A DNA stretch of 64,000 nucleotides from Myxococcales bacterium 68-20 (GCA_001899635.1 MKVQ01000014.1:107904-171903), one strand, 5' to 3'. Counted from the stretch's first letter, positions 23,934-33,574 are shown. Numbers and translations: made by a program. Notes: generated by a model from the sequence alone, not told the origin.

Positions 23934-25010
23934 ATGTCGAGGATCGAAGGGGCGGGGCGAAGCAACTCGGCGGGCAACGCGAGTGAAGCCGTCCGCGAGG
24001 ACGCGCGCTCGGTCGACCCCGAGGCCGAGCGGCGAGCGGCCGAAGCGGTCGCCGAGCAGCGCCGGAATGCTCACTTCGGCGGCGTCGATGGCTCGCGGCC
24101 TCGGTCGCGTACCGGCGATGCCCGCACGCCACCGAGCGCAGGCAAGGATGGAGCGGGTGCCAACGCGGGCCCGGCTCGCGCCGGGGCCGTCGCGCCTCCG
24201 GAGCGCAAGTCGGCGAGCATCGAGAGGCTTGCCACCGAGGTCGTGCGGCATCGCGTCGAGAAGGCGACGACGACGGACCCAGGGGAGGTCCGCGCGCTCA
24301 CCCAGAAGATCGCTGCCCTCTCGAGCCAGTGGTGCGAGGAGGCTCGGGCGCGCGGGATGAAACCGCCGAGCGAGTCGTTCGATCCCTTCCGCGCCTCGGA
24401 CGCCGAGCTTGCATCGGCACTACTCTGGACGGAGGTCGGAAATGCCTATCCGGTCAGCGCGCTAGCCGACGGCGGCGCGCGCTTCCAGAGGGAGATCCAT
24501 CTCGCGCTCGTCGTGCGCTCGCCCGCGCTGCTTCGTGAAGCCGTCGCCAGCGGTAAGGCGGACGCCGAGCTCCTCGGCGCCCTGTACAAGGAGCTCCGCC
24601 GACTCGGTGACGATCGGCCGTGCACATCGAAGGACAACGTCGAGTCGCTCGCAGCTCGGCGTGCCGAGATCCTGCGGCAGCGAGCGAATGCCGGCCTCGT
24701 GAAGGAGCGCGAGGACGCACGCCGGCAGGCGACGATCGGCCTCGACGGTCACGTCGGCACGGTCGAGCAGGTCATCAACTACGAGATCGAACAGGGCATC
24801 ATCGCGGCGAACCCCGGCTCGCTCCTCGGCACCATCGGCGCCGGAATCTCTGCGAGCATGGGAGGAGACATCGAGGACATGCGCCGCGCAGGCCGAGCTG
24901 GCAACGCTGCCGAGGGGCTCGCCGGCATCGTGAAACCCAACGTCGCCAAGCAGAAGGCGCTCGACTCGATCCAGCCTAACGTCTCAGCGCGACGTGCGGT
25001 GGTCCAATGA
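23934..25010 (+). CDS. Hypothetical protein, helical, first of two-gene operon
   Basis: A 358-residue protein I do not recognise. The first ~90 residues are disordered and rich in Ala/Gly/Arg/Ser. From about 95 it is helical and charged (ERLATEVVRHRVEKATTTDP, VRALTQKIAALSSQWCEEAR). The C-terminal third has a Gly-rich, amphipathic stretch (GIIAANPGSLLGTIGAGISA) that might contact a membrane. There is no signal peptide. The ATG at 23934 follows a GGGGCGGG ribosome-like site; the tracked GTG at 23916 is also possible. Its stop overlaps the next gene (ATGA), which encodes a coiled-coil membrane protein, so the two probably work together. No function is offered. Confidence 0.65.
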   Translation: MSRIEGAGRSNSAGNASEAVREDARSVDPEAERRAAEAVAEQRRNAHFGGVDGSRPRSRTGDARTPPSAGKDGAGANAGPARAGAVAPPERKSASIERLATEVVRHRVEKATTTDPGEVRALTQKIAALSSQWCEEARARGMKPPSESFDPFRASDAELASALLWTEVGNAYPVSALADGGARFQREIHLALVVRSPALLREAVASGKADAELLGALYKELRRLGDDRPCTSKDNVESLAARRAEILRQRANAGLVKEREDARRQATIGLDGHVGTVEQVINYEIEQGIIAANPGSLLGTIGAGISASMGGDIEDMRRAGRAGNAAEGLAGIVKPNVAKQKALDSIQPNVSARRAVVQ

Positions 25011-25492
25011 AGGCGAGCCGACGAGGGACCGTAACGCCGGCGGATGCGGAGCGCTCGGGCGAGCGCTTCGCGGACTCTGTCGACGAGCCCGAAACATTCG
25101 CGCGGAACGCGCTGCCCGCGATCGAGGCGCCGCGTCTCGGCGGCTACCGGATCGCCGGGGATCTGGAGTTTCGCTCGAGGGAGCTCGAGCAGGAGCTGCG
25201 CGAGCTTCGAGACCGCTTCGAGCAGCAGGAGCGCGAGCTCTGGAGGGCGCGGAGGCGCGCTCGACGGTACAAGGCCGTGGCGGTCGCGACCGTCAAGTCG
25301 TCGAAGGCTGGCGTAGGCGCCGCGCTCACGAGCGTGATCGCGATGCTCTTCTACTTCCTCGAGGTCGTCACCGCGCCGCCGATCCTGCTCGGGATCGTCC
25401 TTGCCGGCGGGGTCGTCGGCGTCTTCCTCGACGCCCGGAACATGGATGAGGACGACGGATTCCCGCCGGCGCCTCCCCCGCGGATGTACTGA
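25007..25492 (+). CDS. Coiled-coil protein with two C-terminal membrane helices
   Basis: A 161-residue protein overlapping the preceding gene by ATGA. Residues about 55-85 form an Arg/Glu-rich coiled coil (RSRELEQELRELRDRFEQQE). Two hydrophobic segments follow near 103-143 (GVGAALTSVIAMLFYFLEVV; PPILLGIVLAGGVVGVFL). A short acidic/proline tail ends the protein. No enzymatic motif or known family is recognised. Coupling implies it is the membrane partner of the upstream helical protein. Confidence 0.68.
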   Translation: MKASRRGTVTPADAERSGERFADSVDEPETFARNALPAIEAPRLGGYRIAGDLEFRSRELEQELRELRDRFEQQERELWRARRRARRYKAVAVATVKSSKAGVGAALTSVIAMLFYFLEVVTAPPILLGIVLAGGVVGVFLDARNMDEDDGFPPAPPPRMY

Positions 25493-25509
25493 GCTCGGCG
25501 TTCTACAGG

Positions 25510-25576
25510 GCGCGCTCTCTCGGAGAACGACCGGGCGAGGCGTGACGCCGATGAAGCGCGGTCAGAGAGAGCACGC
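25510..25576. terminator. Long imperfect inverted repeat between convergent genes
   Basis: GCGCGCTCTCTC and GAGAGAGCACGC pair with one mismatch across a ~43-base loop that holds a small GGCG/CGCC hairpin. It lies between the convergent ends at 25492 and 25581. A shared terminator is plausible but unproven. Confidence 0.3.
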
Positions 25577-25580
25577 GGGG

Positions 25581-28500
25581 TCAGACGGAGAGGAGCGCGC
25601 CTTGCGCCGGGGCGCCTGTCGCCGCGGAGATGGCGCGCGCGTAGACGGCGACCTGTCGCGCGTAGGCGTCGCGACGGGCGCCCATGTCGAGGTCGGTCTT
25701 GAAGTCGACGACGGTCCAGCCGGCACTCGCTTCGAAGAACGCGAGGTCGACGACGCCTTCGATGATCGTGCCGTCGTCTTCGCGGAGCATCACGGCGACC
25801 TCGCGCTCGAGTCGCTCCGCCGATCGCGCGCGCACGAGTAGCGGGTGCGCGAGCGCCGCGCGGACGACGTCCTGGGCGGCGGTCATCTCTTCCTCGGACG
25901 CGCCGGCGACGCGTCCCTGGATGCGCGCCGCATCGGAGATCGCGACGTCGGTCGCGTCGAGCGCCACCGTCGCGAGGACGGCGTGGACGAGGATGCCGAA
26001 GCGCTTGCCGTGCGGCCGCGCGCGTCGCGTTGCGTCCGTCGACTCGATGACGACGTCCTTCGGTTCCGGTGCGCTCGGCGCCGCGGGCTCGTCCTTCATC
26101 TCGGTGACGGTCCGCACGCGCAACGTCGGTGTCGACGCCGCGGCGATCGCGTTGCTCCGCGCCGCCTTCCAACTCGCGTGCTGCTCCTCGCTCTCCTGCG
26201 CGGCGGGGCCCTTTGCGAGCACCCGCTCGTGACGGAGGCCGGCCTCGTCTTCCTTGTCGAGCTGGAGGACGTGCGGGTCCCAGAAGACGACGCGATGGTT
26301 GCCGCTGGCGGGGCGATGAAGGCCCGGCCTCACCGACCAGTCAGCGTCGCGCTCGACGTTGTCGGGGCGCTCGAAGACCGAGTCCTCGCCGAACGTCGGG
26401 CAGCCGGGCGCCTTCTGCGAGGCGCGGCGGTCTTCCGGACGCGGATAGAGGACGGACGCGAGCGGATCGAGCCAGCCGTCGGTCTCTTCGTCGCGGTCGT
26501 CGCCGATGACGGGCAACACGAGCAGCTCCCGCGCGCGCGTGGTCGCGACGTAGAGAAGCCGGTGCGCCTCTTCGCGGTCCTGCTGCAGGATCTCCTCGCG
26601 TCGCTCGAGTAGCTCCTTCGGGGCTGCGCCGCAGAGCGGTACCGCCCAGAGCTTTCGCTTCGGGTCGACGTGACGCGAGGGATCGCGGAACGTCGCGTTG
26701 GCGGTCGGGTCGACGAGGATGACGACGGGGAACTCGAGGCCCTTCGCCTTGTGCACCGTCATGATGCGGACGCCGTCGGTGCCTTCTTCGACGACGGGCG
26801 CCTCGTTCGCGCCACCGCGCTCGGCGTCCTCCTGGAGGCGCGAGACGAAGGCGCGGAACGACGTGACCGAGCCCTGCTCGAAGCGGCGCGCCATGTCGAG
26901 CACGCGGAGGATGTTGCCGAGCGCCTGCTCGCCAGCGGGCCAGATCGCGACGCCTGCGTGCGCCCGCGTCTCCTCGAGCAGGCGCGCGATCACGCTCGCG
27001 ATCGAGTTTCGGTTGCGGCCCACGTGCAGCTTCGCGAGCACGTCGAGGGCGTCGGCGACCGGCTTCGTGAGTTCGGTGAGCTTCGACTCGTCGCGCTTGC
27101 GGAGCGGATGGAGGTGCCTCTGCCCGTGCTTGAACGCGAGGAGCGCGTCGTCGCCGAGCGCGAAGAAGGGACCATGCAGCGTCGCGTAGACCGAGAACGC
27201 GTCGTCCGGCCATTCGATCGCCGCGAGCGCGTTGCGCAGGGCGATGACCTCCTCGCGCTCATGGAAGCTACGGCCTCCGACGAGGACGTGCGGGATGCGG
27301 CGCGCCTCGAGCGCGCGGACGTACGGGCGCGTGACGTCGCTCCCGAAGCTCTGGAGGCGCTTGAAGAGGAGGCAGACGTGCTGCGACTTGATCGAGGTCG
27401 GAACGTCCGAGCCGCGCTCGGTGATCTTCCACCCGCTCGAGCGGACGAGCCAGTCGACGAACGCGCCGACCGCGTCCGGCAGCGACTCCTCGACCTTCCA
27501 CTGGACGATCTTCTTGTAGTCTCCGTACGGCCGGGGCACCGGGAGCGCGACGACGGTGGGGCGGTCCTCCGGATCGGGCCGGTGCGGTGAGAGCGGGACG
27601 TATTCGGCCTGTGAGCGGGCCTCCGGATCGCCTTCCTTCGCGGCCGGCATCAGCGGGGCGAACGCCGCGTTGACGAGCTCCTGGATCGACGGGGCGCTCC
27701 GGAAGCTCGTCGTGAGCTGGAGCACCTGGGCGCCGTCCTTCGCGAGGCGTCGCTTGATGCTCTCGTAGAGCGCGACGTCGGCGCGGCGGAAGCGATAGAT
27801 CGACTGCTTCGGATCGCCGACGAGGAACAGCTTGCCGGGGATGACGCGCGCGCGGTCGGGATCGTGCTCCTTCGGATCGTCGGCGGCGAGGAGGAAGAGG
27901 ATCTCCGCCTGGAGCGGATCGGTGTCCTGGAATTCGTCGACGAGCAAATGGCTGAAGCGTGCCTGGAGCTCGGCGCGAACCGACGCGTCGGTCTCGAGGA
28001 GCTTCTTCGTGAGGACGAGGAGATCGAGGAAGTCGAGCCGGCCGGTGGCGGCCTTCATCGCTTCGTAGGTCTCGACGATGCCCCAGAGCTCGCCATGGAG
28101 CTGCGCGGCGAGATCGGCGTCGGCGGCGCCGAGCACCTCGTCGAGGTGGCCCTTCGCGTCCTGGCGCTGGTCGAGCACCTCCTGCCGCGTGATGCCCTCA
28201 GCGCGGTTGAACCATTGCCCCGAGCCCTTCCAACCCCAGAGACGCGAGCGCTGGAGCGTGCGGAGCTGGGCCTCGACGGCATCGTGATCGCGCGGCTCGT
28301 CCTCTTCTCGACGTTCGATCTCGTAGATGACGCGCTCGATCTCGACGAACGACTTCGTGAGCCAGCTGTCGGGGAAGCCCTTCGGCCGGACCACGACGAG
28401 GCGCTTCAGCCGATCGACGACGGCGTCGATCGAGCGGGCGCGATCGAACGTCGGGCGCTCGTACGGGGTCGGGAAGTCGCGCTGCTCGACGAGCGTGCGC

Positions 28501-29087
28501 CCCGACTTGCGGAGCGCGGACTTCGGCCCGTCCTGATCGCGCTCACGGGTCGCCCGGCGGAGGACGCGTGAGACGCCGGGCACCTCGCTCGACGGGCGCG
28601 CGAGCGTGGTCTGGAACCAGGCGGTGAACGCGTCTTCGTAGAGGCGATCCTGCTCGTCCTCGGCGGCCATCTCGAAGAGAGGATCGATCTGCGCCTCGAC
28701 CGGACGCTCGCGGAGGATGTCGGCGCAGAACGCGTGGATCGTGCCGATGCGCGCGGCCTCGAGCTGCTCGAGCGCCTGATCGAGGCGCTCCTTCTCGAGG
28801 TGGCGCTTCGGATCGTCCTTGTCTCTCTCCGCGGCAGTGCGGGCGCGCTCGATCTCGGTGCGGAGACGGAGCTTCATCTCGCCGGCGGCCTTCTCGGTGA
28901 AGGTCACGGCGACGAGATCGCCCTTGCCGCTCGCGAGCGTCGCGGTGCCGGTCCGGAGGAGCGAGAGGATGCGCTCGACGAGCGCCGTCGTCTTTCCGGT
29001 GCCCGCGGCCGCCTCGACGACGAGCGTCGAGCCGAGGTCGTTTGCGATGCGCTCGCGCGCCTCGCTGTCGACGAGCTTCTTGCTCAT
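25581..29087 (-). CDS. addA: AddA-like UvrD-family helicase-nuclease
   Basis: The large subunit of an AddAB/RecBCD-type recombination enzyme (1168 residues). Helicase motifs appear in order: Walker A VVEAAAGTGKTTALVERI near residue 25; LVAVTFTEKAAGEMKLRLR; motif II LLVDEFQDTDPLQAEIL; motif III LFLVGDPKQSIYRFRRAD; motif V RIMTVHKAKGLEFPVVILVD; motif VI RLLYVATTRARELLVLP. A C-terminal RecB-like nuclease (about 1010-1160) shows GILVHAVL, then EGVVDLAFF and WTVVDFKTD with the Asp/Asp-x-Lys active site and a QVAVYARAI helix. It should unwind and resect DNA ends. The start at 29087 overlaps the upstream addB stop (ATGA). The exact subtype name is inferred from the two-nuclease arrangement. Confidence 0.9.
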   Translation of the reverse strand: MSKKLVDSEARERIANDLGSTLVVEAAAGTGKTTALVERILSLLRTGTATLASGKGDLVAVTFTEKAAGEMKLRLRTEIERARTAAERDKDDPKRHLEKERLDQALEQLEAARIGTIHAFCADILRERPVEAQIDPLFEMAAEDEQDRLYEDAFTAWFQTTLARPSSEVPGVSRVLRRATRERDQDGPKSALRKSGRTLVEQRDFPTPYERPTFDRARSIDAVVDRLKRLVVVRPKGFPDSWLTKSFVEIERVIYEIERREEDEPRDHDAVEAQLRTLQRSRLWGWKGSGQWFNRAEGITRQEVLDQRQDAKGHLDEVLGAADADLAAQLHGELWGIVETYEAMKAATGRLDFLDLLVLTKKLLETDASVRAELQARFSHLLVDEFQDTDPLQAEILFLLAADDPKEHDPDRARVIPGKLFLVGDPKQSIYRFRRADVALYESIKRRLAKDGAQVLQLTTSFRSAPSIQELVNAAFAPLMPAAKEGDPEARSQAEYVPLSPHRPDPEDRPTVVALPVPRPYGDYKKIVQWKVEESLPDAVGAFVDWLVRSSGWKITERGSDVPTSIKSQHVCLLFKRLQSFGSDVTRPYVRALEARRIPHVLVGGRSFHEREEVIALRNALAAIEWPDDAFSVYATLHGPFFALGDDALLAFKHGQRHLHPLRKRDESKLTELTKPVADALDVLAKLHVGRNRNSIASVIARLLEETRAHAGVAIWPAGEQALGNILRVLDMARRFEQGSVTSFRAFVSRLQEDAERGGANEAPVVEEGTDGVRIMTVHKAKGLEFPVVILVDPTANATFRDPSRHVDPKRKLWAVPLCGAAPKELLERREEILQQDREEAHRLLYVATTRARELLVLPVIGDDRDEETDGWLDPLASVLYPRPEDRRASQKAPGCPTFGEDSVFERPDNVERDADWSVRPGLHRPASGNHRVVFWDPHVLQLDKEDEAGLRHERVLAKGPAAQESEEQHASWKAARSNAIAAASTPTLRVRTVTEMKDEPAAPSAPEPKDVVIESTDATRRARPHGKRFGILVHAVLATVALDATDVAISDAARIQGRVAGASEEEMTAAQDVVRAALAHPLLVRARSAERLEREVAVMLREDDGTIIEGVVDLAFFEASAGWTVVDFKTDLDMGARRDAYARQVAVYARAISAATGAPAQGALLSV

Positions 29088-32000
29088 TTCTTCTTCCTCA
29101 GCTCCGCGAGGACCTTGAGCGGTGCCTGGGGCTTCTTCTTCGTGCGGATCTCCTCGTACGGTCCGCACACATCCTTGAAGTCACACCACGTGCAGGCGCT
29201 GTAGCCCTTCTTCTCGATGTTCGGCGCGGTTGGGAGGAAGCCCTTCACCAGCGCGTCGCTCACCGTCTTCGCGACCATGTGCGCGCTCGCGCGGGCGTTG
29301 TCGTTGAGCGGCACCTCGACCTTTTCGAAGTTGCCGGCCGAGGTGCAGTAGTAGAGGACACCGTCGACGACCTTCGAGTCGGGGAACATGCGCTCGAGCG
29401 TGAGCGCGTAGAGGACGGGCTGGAGGATCTCGCCGCCGCCGATGACGGTCTCGTCCTTCTTCGCCTTGATCTTGCCCGTCTTGTGGTCGGTGGCGCGGAG
29501 GGCGCCGTCCTTCCTTCGCTCGACGAGATCGATCGAGCCGCGGAGGCGCAGGCCGATGTCGAGCCGTACCGGCTCGTCGGTGCTCTTCACGTCCTGCGCG
29601 CGCGGATCCTTGAGGCCGAACGAGAGCTCGAAGTGCACCGGCGTCCAGTCGGAGTCCTCGAGCATGCGGCGAAGCCACTCGCGGAGGTCCGCTCCGATGC
29701 CGGTGATCGAGTCGTCCCACACGCGTCCGATCGCCGGGTGGAGGCGCTCGCGATACTCGCCCGCGACCTCGGGGAGGATGGCGTCGAGCCGCTCCCGCGC
29801 GGCCTCGAGCGTGTCCGCTGTCATGGGGAGCAAGCCGTCGTCGCGCAGGCGCGTGAGGAGGCGGTACTGGACCTCGTGGACGAGCGAGCCCTTGGTGAGG
29901 GGATCCATGTCCTCGATCGCGGCGGGCTCCTCGCGAGGCGCGAGCTTGTGCACCGCGGAGAGGAGGAAGCGGTAAGGACACGCGGCGAAGTTCTGGAGCG
30001 CCGTCGGCGAGAACGACCGCTTGTCGGTCGCGTGCTCGTGGATCGCCGCGAGCGCCTCGGGCGGCGGATTGACGAGGCCGTCCGAGGGGCGGAGCGCCTT
30101 CGGGTCCCAGCGCATCCAGCGGAAGCGGAGCGCGCGGGAGAGATGCGGGTTGGCGTCGACGAGGTAGCGGCCTTCGCCGTTGACCTCGTTCTCCGGCTTC
30201 TCGAGGACGTTCTTGAGGAGCGCGAGATCGTACTCCGCCTCGTCGATCGCGTCTTCGCGCTTCGCCGGTGCAGGCCAGCCGATGCGCGCCTCGGCCGTGC
30301 TCGCCGCCTTCTCGGCGAGGTGCTCGAAGTCTCCGAGCTGACCCTCGGCGACGCGGAGCACCTCGAGGCCGTAGAACGACGGCGTGCGCGGACGGGCCTG
30401 CTCGACGTCGAGGCGAGGGTAGGAGAGGACGACGCGTCGCTTCGCGGCGCCGACCGCGAGCCGGAGCGCGAGACGCTCGTCGTCGGTGCGGTCTTTGTTC
30501 GTCGGCAGATCGGGTGAGAGCTTCTCGCGTGCAGCGTCGAGGAGGAGCGGATCCTCGACGACCTTCTGCGGGAAGATCTTCTCCGCCAGGCCGGGCACGA
30601 AGACGACGTCGAACGCGAGGCCGCGCGCCTCGTCCGTCGTCGCGACGAACACCTTGCCGTAACGACGTCCGAGCTCGGGGATGCGGAGCTGCGAGAGCCG
30701 CGGCTCGAGCACGAGGCGAACCTCGCTGATGTCGATGTTCGCCACCTTCGACATCGGCTCGAGCTCGCCGAGCACGGCGAGGACGCGATCCGGGCGGCGA
30801 AGGGCGCGTGACGCGAGCGCGCCGAGCTTCTCGATCCATTCGCCCCAGGTGGCGCTCCGAGGGAGCGCGGCGAGGTCGTCGACGAGCGGGAGCGCGAAGC
30901 GTCGCAGCGCTTCGAGCGCGGCGAGCTCGCGTCGCAGGCCGTCGGCGAGCGCGGTCTCGTCCTTCTTGTCGTACGCCTCGATGTCGTCTGCCAGCTTCGC
31001 GGCGAGCCCGGCGAGGCGGCTTCGCCAGCGCCCCGCCTCGCCGATGACCGCGGCCTCGACGAGGAGGCGCTCCCAGTGACGTGGCGTGCGGAGCGTCCCG
31101 AACGCGGCGCCCTGATCCTCCTCGGCGACGGGCGGTGCCTGCGGCTCGGAGAGGAGCGCCTCGTCGGGCTGTTCGGGGCGCTCCTCGGCGGCGCCCGCCC
31201 CGACGAGCGCGTGGAGCGTCTCGTCATCGGGTGCAGCGACGCGATCGGCGCGAGGCAGTGCGGGCGGAGGCGCGCCGTCCTTGCCCTCGTCGGGGACCTC
31301 GCCGAGCGACAGGTATTCGGAGAAGCGACGCGCGGAGAGCTGCTCGGCGGCGCATGCGAGGAGCGCGAGGAAGGCGCGCCCGGAAGGATCGGGGCGCGTC
31401 GTCCCGCGCGCGAAGTAGACGGGGATCTTCGCTCGTCGGAACGCCTCGACGACGTGCGCGCCGTAGCGCGGTGCGCGGAGGAGGACGGCCATCCGGTCGA
31501 GCGGCGTTCGGGACTCGGCGGCCTCGGCGAGGACGAGCCGCGCGATCTCCACGCACTCACGGCTCTCGCCGGGCGCCGAGAGCACCGTCACGGCTTCGTC
31601 GGGGACCCTGGTGCCCTCGGCGGCGGTTGCACCGAAGAGGCCTGACCAAAGCTGCGCGAGCGGTCCCTCCGTCGCATCCGGGACGTGCTCCTCGCGTTTC
31701 GTCACGTCGAGGGCGGCGGACGCAAGCTCGAGCGCGCGCTCGTCGCCGGTCGGGATCACGGCGAGGGCGGCGGGGGCCTTCTCGACGAGCGCCTCGACGA
31801 GCTCGCGCTCCGCCCGGCTCCGCAGCGGGACGTCGAGGAGAAGGAGCGCGGCGCTCGCCGGGGCCAGACCCGTCCGGCCGCGCGCCACTTCGGTCGCGAT
31901 CGCGAGCGTCCGCGCGCGATCGGCGAGCTTCGTGGCCTCCAGCTCCGCCTCGTAGGCGGCGAGCAGTCGAGCGAGCGTGGGGTCGGCGATCTTCTCGGCG

Positions 32001-32395
32001 CGCGCGAGGCGAAGCTCGCCGAGCGTGCGTGCGAGCGCTCGCGGGAGGCCGGGCCGCTCGCGAATCGGAGCGAGGCGGCCGAGCGTATCGCCGTGATTGT
32101 GGACGACGCGTGCGCACAGCGCCTCGAGCGCGAGGGCGCTCGCGGGGACGAGCCCAAGCCGGGCGAGCTCCGTCCGTGCGAGTGACGCGGCGAGAGCGCC
32201 GAGCGTCGTGCGCTGCCATCCGAGCGATGCGCGGAGCCCGTTGCTGCGCGCGATCGCGGTTCGCGCGACCTCGGCCGCGGCGTCGATCGACGCCGCGACG
32301 ATGGTGACGTGTGGCTCGCGCCGTCCGCCGAGCCACTCTGCTGCGCGATCGACACGCGCTCGCGCGCTCGGGCTCTCGAAAACGACGCGAGACAT
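29084..32395 (-). CDS. addB: AddB-like PD-(D/E)XK nuclease subunit
   Basis: An 1103-residue partner of the AddA-like helicase, encoded first in the operon. The N-terminus lacks a recognisable Walker A lysine motif, so this subunit is probably not a motor; the central region resembles inactivated helicase domains as in AddB. The C-terminus has a nuclease domain with SLVHEVQYRLL, then GSIDLVERRKDGALRATDHKTGK, carrying the Asp and Asp-x-Lys residues. Four Cys (FAACPYRF and ACTWCDFKDVC) match the iron-sulfur-stapled AddB nuclease. The pair would process double-strand breaks and degrade linear foreign DNA. The tRNA-Arg gene lies about 180 bp upstream. The 491-aa + ORF 29042..30517 is a shadow. Confidence 0.87.
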   Translation of the reverse strand: MSRVVFESPSARARVDRAAEWLGGRREPHVTIVAASIDAAAEVARTAIARSNGLRASLGWQRTTLGALAASLARTELARLGLVPASALALEALCARVVHNHGDTLGRLAPIRERPGLPRALARTLGELRLARAEKIADPTLARLLAAYEAELEATKLADRARTLAIATEVARGRTGLAPASAALLLLDVPLRSRAERELVEALVEKAPAALAVIPTGDERALELASAALDVTKREEHVPDATEGPLAQLWSGLFGATAAEGTRVPDEAVTVLSAPGESRECVEIARLVLAEAAESRTPLDRMAVLLRAPRYGAHVVEAFRRAKIPVYFARGTTRPDPSGRAFLALLACAAEQLSARRFSEYLSLGEVPDEGKDGAPPPALPRADRVAAPDDETLHALVGAGAAEERPEQPDEALLSEPQAPPVAEEDQGAAFGTLRTPRHWERLLVEAAVIGEAGRWRSRLAGLAAKLADDIEAYDKKDETALADGLRRELAALEALRRFALPLVDDLAALPRSATWGEWIEKLGALASRALRRPDRVLAVLGELEPMSKVANIDISEVRLVLEPRLSQLRIPELGRRYGKVFVATTDEARGLAFDVVFVPGLAEKIFPQKVVEDPLLLDAAREKLSPDLPTNKDRTDDERLALRLAVGAAKRRVVLSYPRLDVEQARPRTPSFYGLEVLRVAEGQLGDFEHLAEKAASTAEARIGWPAPAKREDAIDEAEYDLALLKNVLEKPENEVNGEGRYLVDANPHLSRALRFRWMRWDPKALRPSDGLVNPPPEALAAIHEHATDKRSFSPTALQNFAACPYRFLLSAVHKLAPREEPAAIEDMDPLTKGSLVHEVQYRLLTRLRDDGLLPMTADTLEAARERLDAILPEVAGEYRERLHPAIGRVWDDSITGIGADLREWLRRMLEDSDWTPVHFELSFGLKDPRAQDVKSTDEPVRLDIGLRLRGSIDLVERRKDGALRATDHKTGKIKAKKDETVIGGGEILQPVLYALTLERMFPDSKVVDGVLYYCTSAGNFEKVEVPLNDNARASAHMVAKTVSDALVKGFLPTAPNIEKKGYSACTWCDFKDVCGPYEEIRTKKKPQAPLKVLAELRKKK

Positions 32396-32575
32396 GGAGG
32401 TCTGCTCTTACACGGCCCGCTCGAGCCCTGCCACCCGCAAGCACCGCAGGACGCAGCAGGATTGCCCGAGCGGGCGCTCTTCGAGACCACCCGTTCTCGG
32501 GCCCCGCCGCGTCGCCCGGCCATCGGCTCGGAGCGTTTCGGCAGCGGTTGGCTTCGTGTCTGGCCTCGAGAGGCC

Positions 32576-32652
32576 TGGCGTCCCCGGTACGATTCGAACG
32601 TACGACCGCCGCTTTAGGAAAGCGGTGCTCTATCCAGCTGAGCTACGAGGAC
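32576..32652 (-). tRNA. tRNA-Arg (anticodon CCU)
   Basis: The minus strand folds as a complete cloverleaf. The acceptor GTCCTCG pairs with CGGGGAC (one G-U). The D arm is GCTC/GAGC. The anticodon stem CCGCT/AGCGG encloses loop TTCCTAA, with anticodon CCU reading AGG. The T arm GTACG/CGTAC has loop TTCGAAT. Discriminator G and an encoded CCA end at 32576. The accessory region begins on its 5' side. Confidence 0.95.
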
Positions 32653-33091
32653 TCAAGATCTCGACTTAGCCGACCAGGAGCGCGGCGTCGAGTGCCCTCG
32701 TGATCTTACGGACGGGGGGCGTCCGGTTGTGGTCCCCCATGCCGAGGAGCCACGGTCGCGCCGCTGTCGGTACCGCCCGTGGGCAGAGTTGATGATGAGG
32801 ACGTTCTCGGTCGACGTTCTGTGTCAGCCCGCGTTCCTCGGGCCGGCTTCGGCTGGTGGCGCACCGCTGGGGCCGGAGGCAAGAAGAGACCGTGCGGGCC
32901 GTGATTCGTGGGGATGCGGCACCCACGCGCGGCGGAGGATCGAGCCGACCCGCTAGGGATGTGGCCCGCGACAGCGAACCGAGTCGAAGGCCTGCGGTAG
33001 CGGGAAGGACGGATGCTGTGCTCGGTGCAGTCGCCGAGCGCGGTCGAGCACGCCTCACGGGCGACGGTCATGGACGCGACGCGACGCGTCC
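32653..33091. other. Degenerate intergenic region with an IS91-type motif
   Basis: This 439-bp stretch has no convincing complete gene. Near 32771-32838 the + strand reads YRPWAELMMRTFSVDVLC, which matches the conserved PWAELLRRxFxxDVLxCPRC end of IS91-family transposases but breaks down at once. It therefore looks like one transposase scar ahead of a longer one at 33092. Other tracked ORFs here are shadows. Confidence 0.5.
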
Positions 33092-33394
33092 GTGGACGTG
33101 ACGAGGCTCTCTCCCACCATCCTGAGCGTCCGGCACTGGTCTCGCCTCCTCGGCGGGCTGCTGTACGCCACCTCACCTCGCCTGCGATGGCCGCAGCTCC
33201 TCCAGAGAACGTTCGACGTCGATATCCTCGACTGCCCGAAGTGCAAGGGCCGGCTTCGGCTCATCGAGACCGTCGTCGAGAAGGGCGCCGCGCGCCAGAT
33301 TCTGGAACGCCTCGGCTTTCCGGTCGAAGCTCCGCGGCTGGTCCGCGCCCGCGATCCGACTACGCTCGACGGCGACGAGCCCGACGCCGCGTAG
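33092..33394 (+). pseudogene. IS91-family transposase C-terminal remnant
   Basis: The ~100-residue frame carries LLQRTFDVDILDCPKCKGRL followed by RLIETVVEKGAARQILERLG. This is the characteristic zinc-finger-like C-terminus of IS91/ISCR-type transposases (usually xDVLxCPRCGGRLRVIA...AILxxLG). The catalytic Tyr region and the rest of the ~400-residue enzyme are absent, so it is a relic. Together with the scar at about 32771 it marks past insertions next to tRNA-Arg. Direction and family are clear. The left boundary is not. Confidence 0.72.
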
Positions 33395-33574
33395 TGAGCG
33401 AGCCGTGCCAACTGCTGGCTCGAGCGGGACCGTGCGCCGTTTGGGCGTGATCGACGGGGCGTTTCCGTTCTGGCTGAAACTTCGTACGTCGGACGTTATG
33501 TCGTCTGCGGAGCCCGCTCGTCTTGATCGCCGGCTGCGCTTTGCACTTCCCTTCTCGCCCCCGACTACGATGGG

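Noticed and set aside
29042-30517. 491-aa plus-strand ORF
   Set aside because: It is antisense to the addB-like gene; no conserved domain, and a repetitive Arg/Glu/Val composition.
32579-32652. Plus-strand tRNA
   Set aside because: Only the minus strand gives a proper cloverleaf with an anticodon loop, T loop and encoded CCA.
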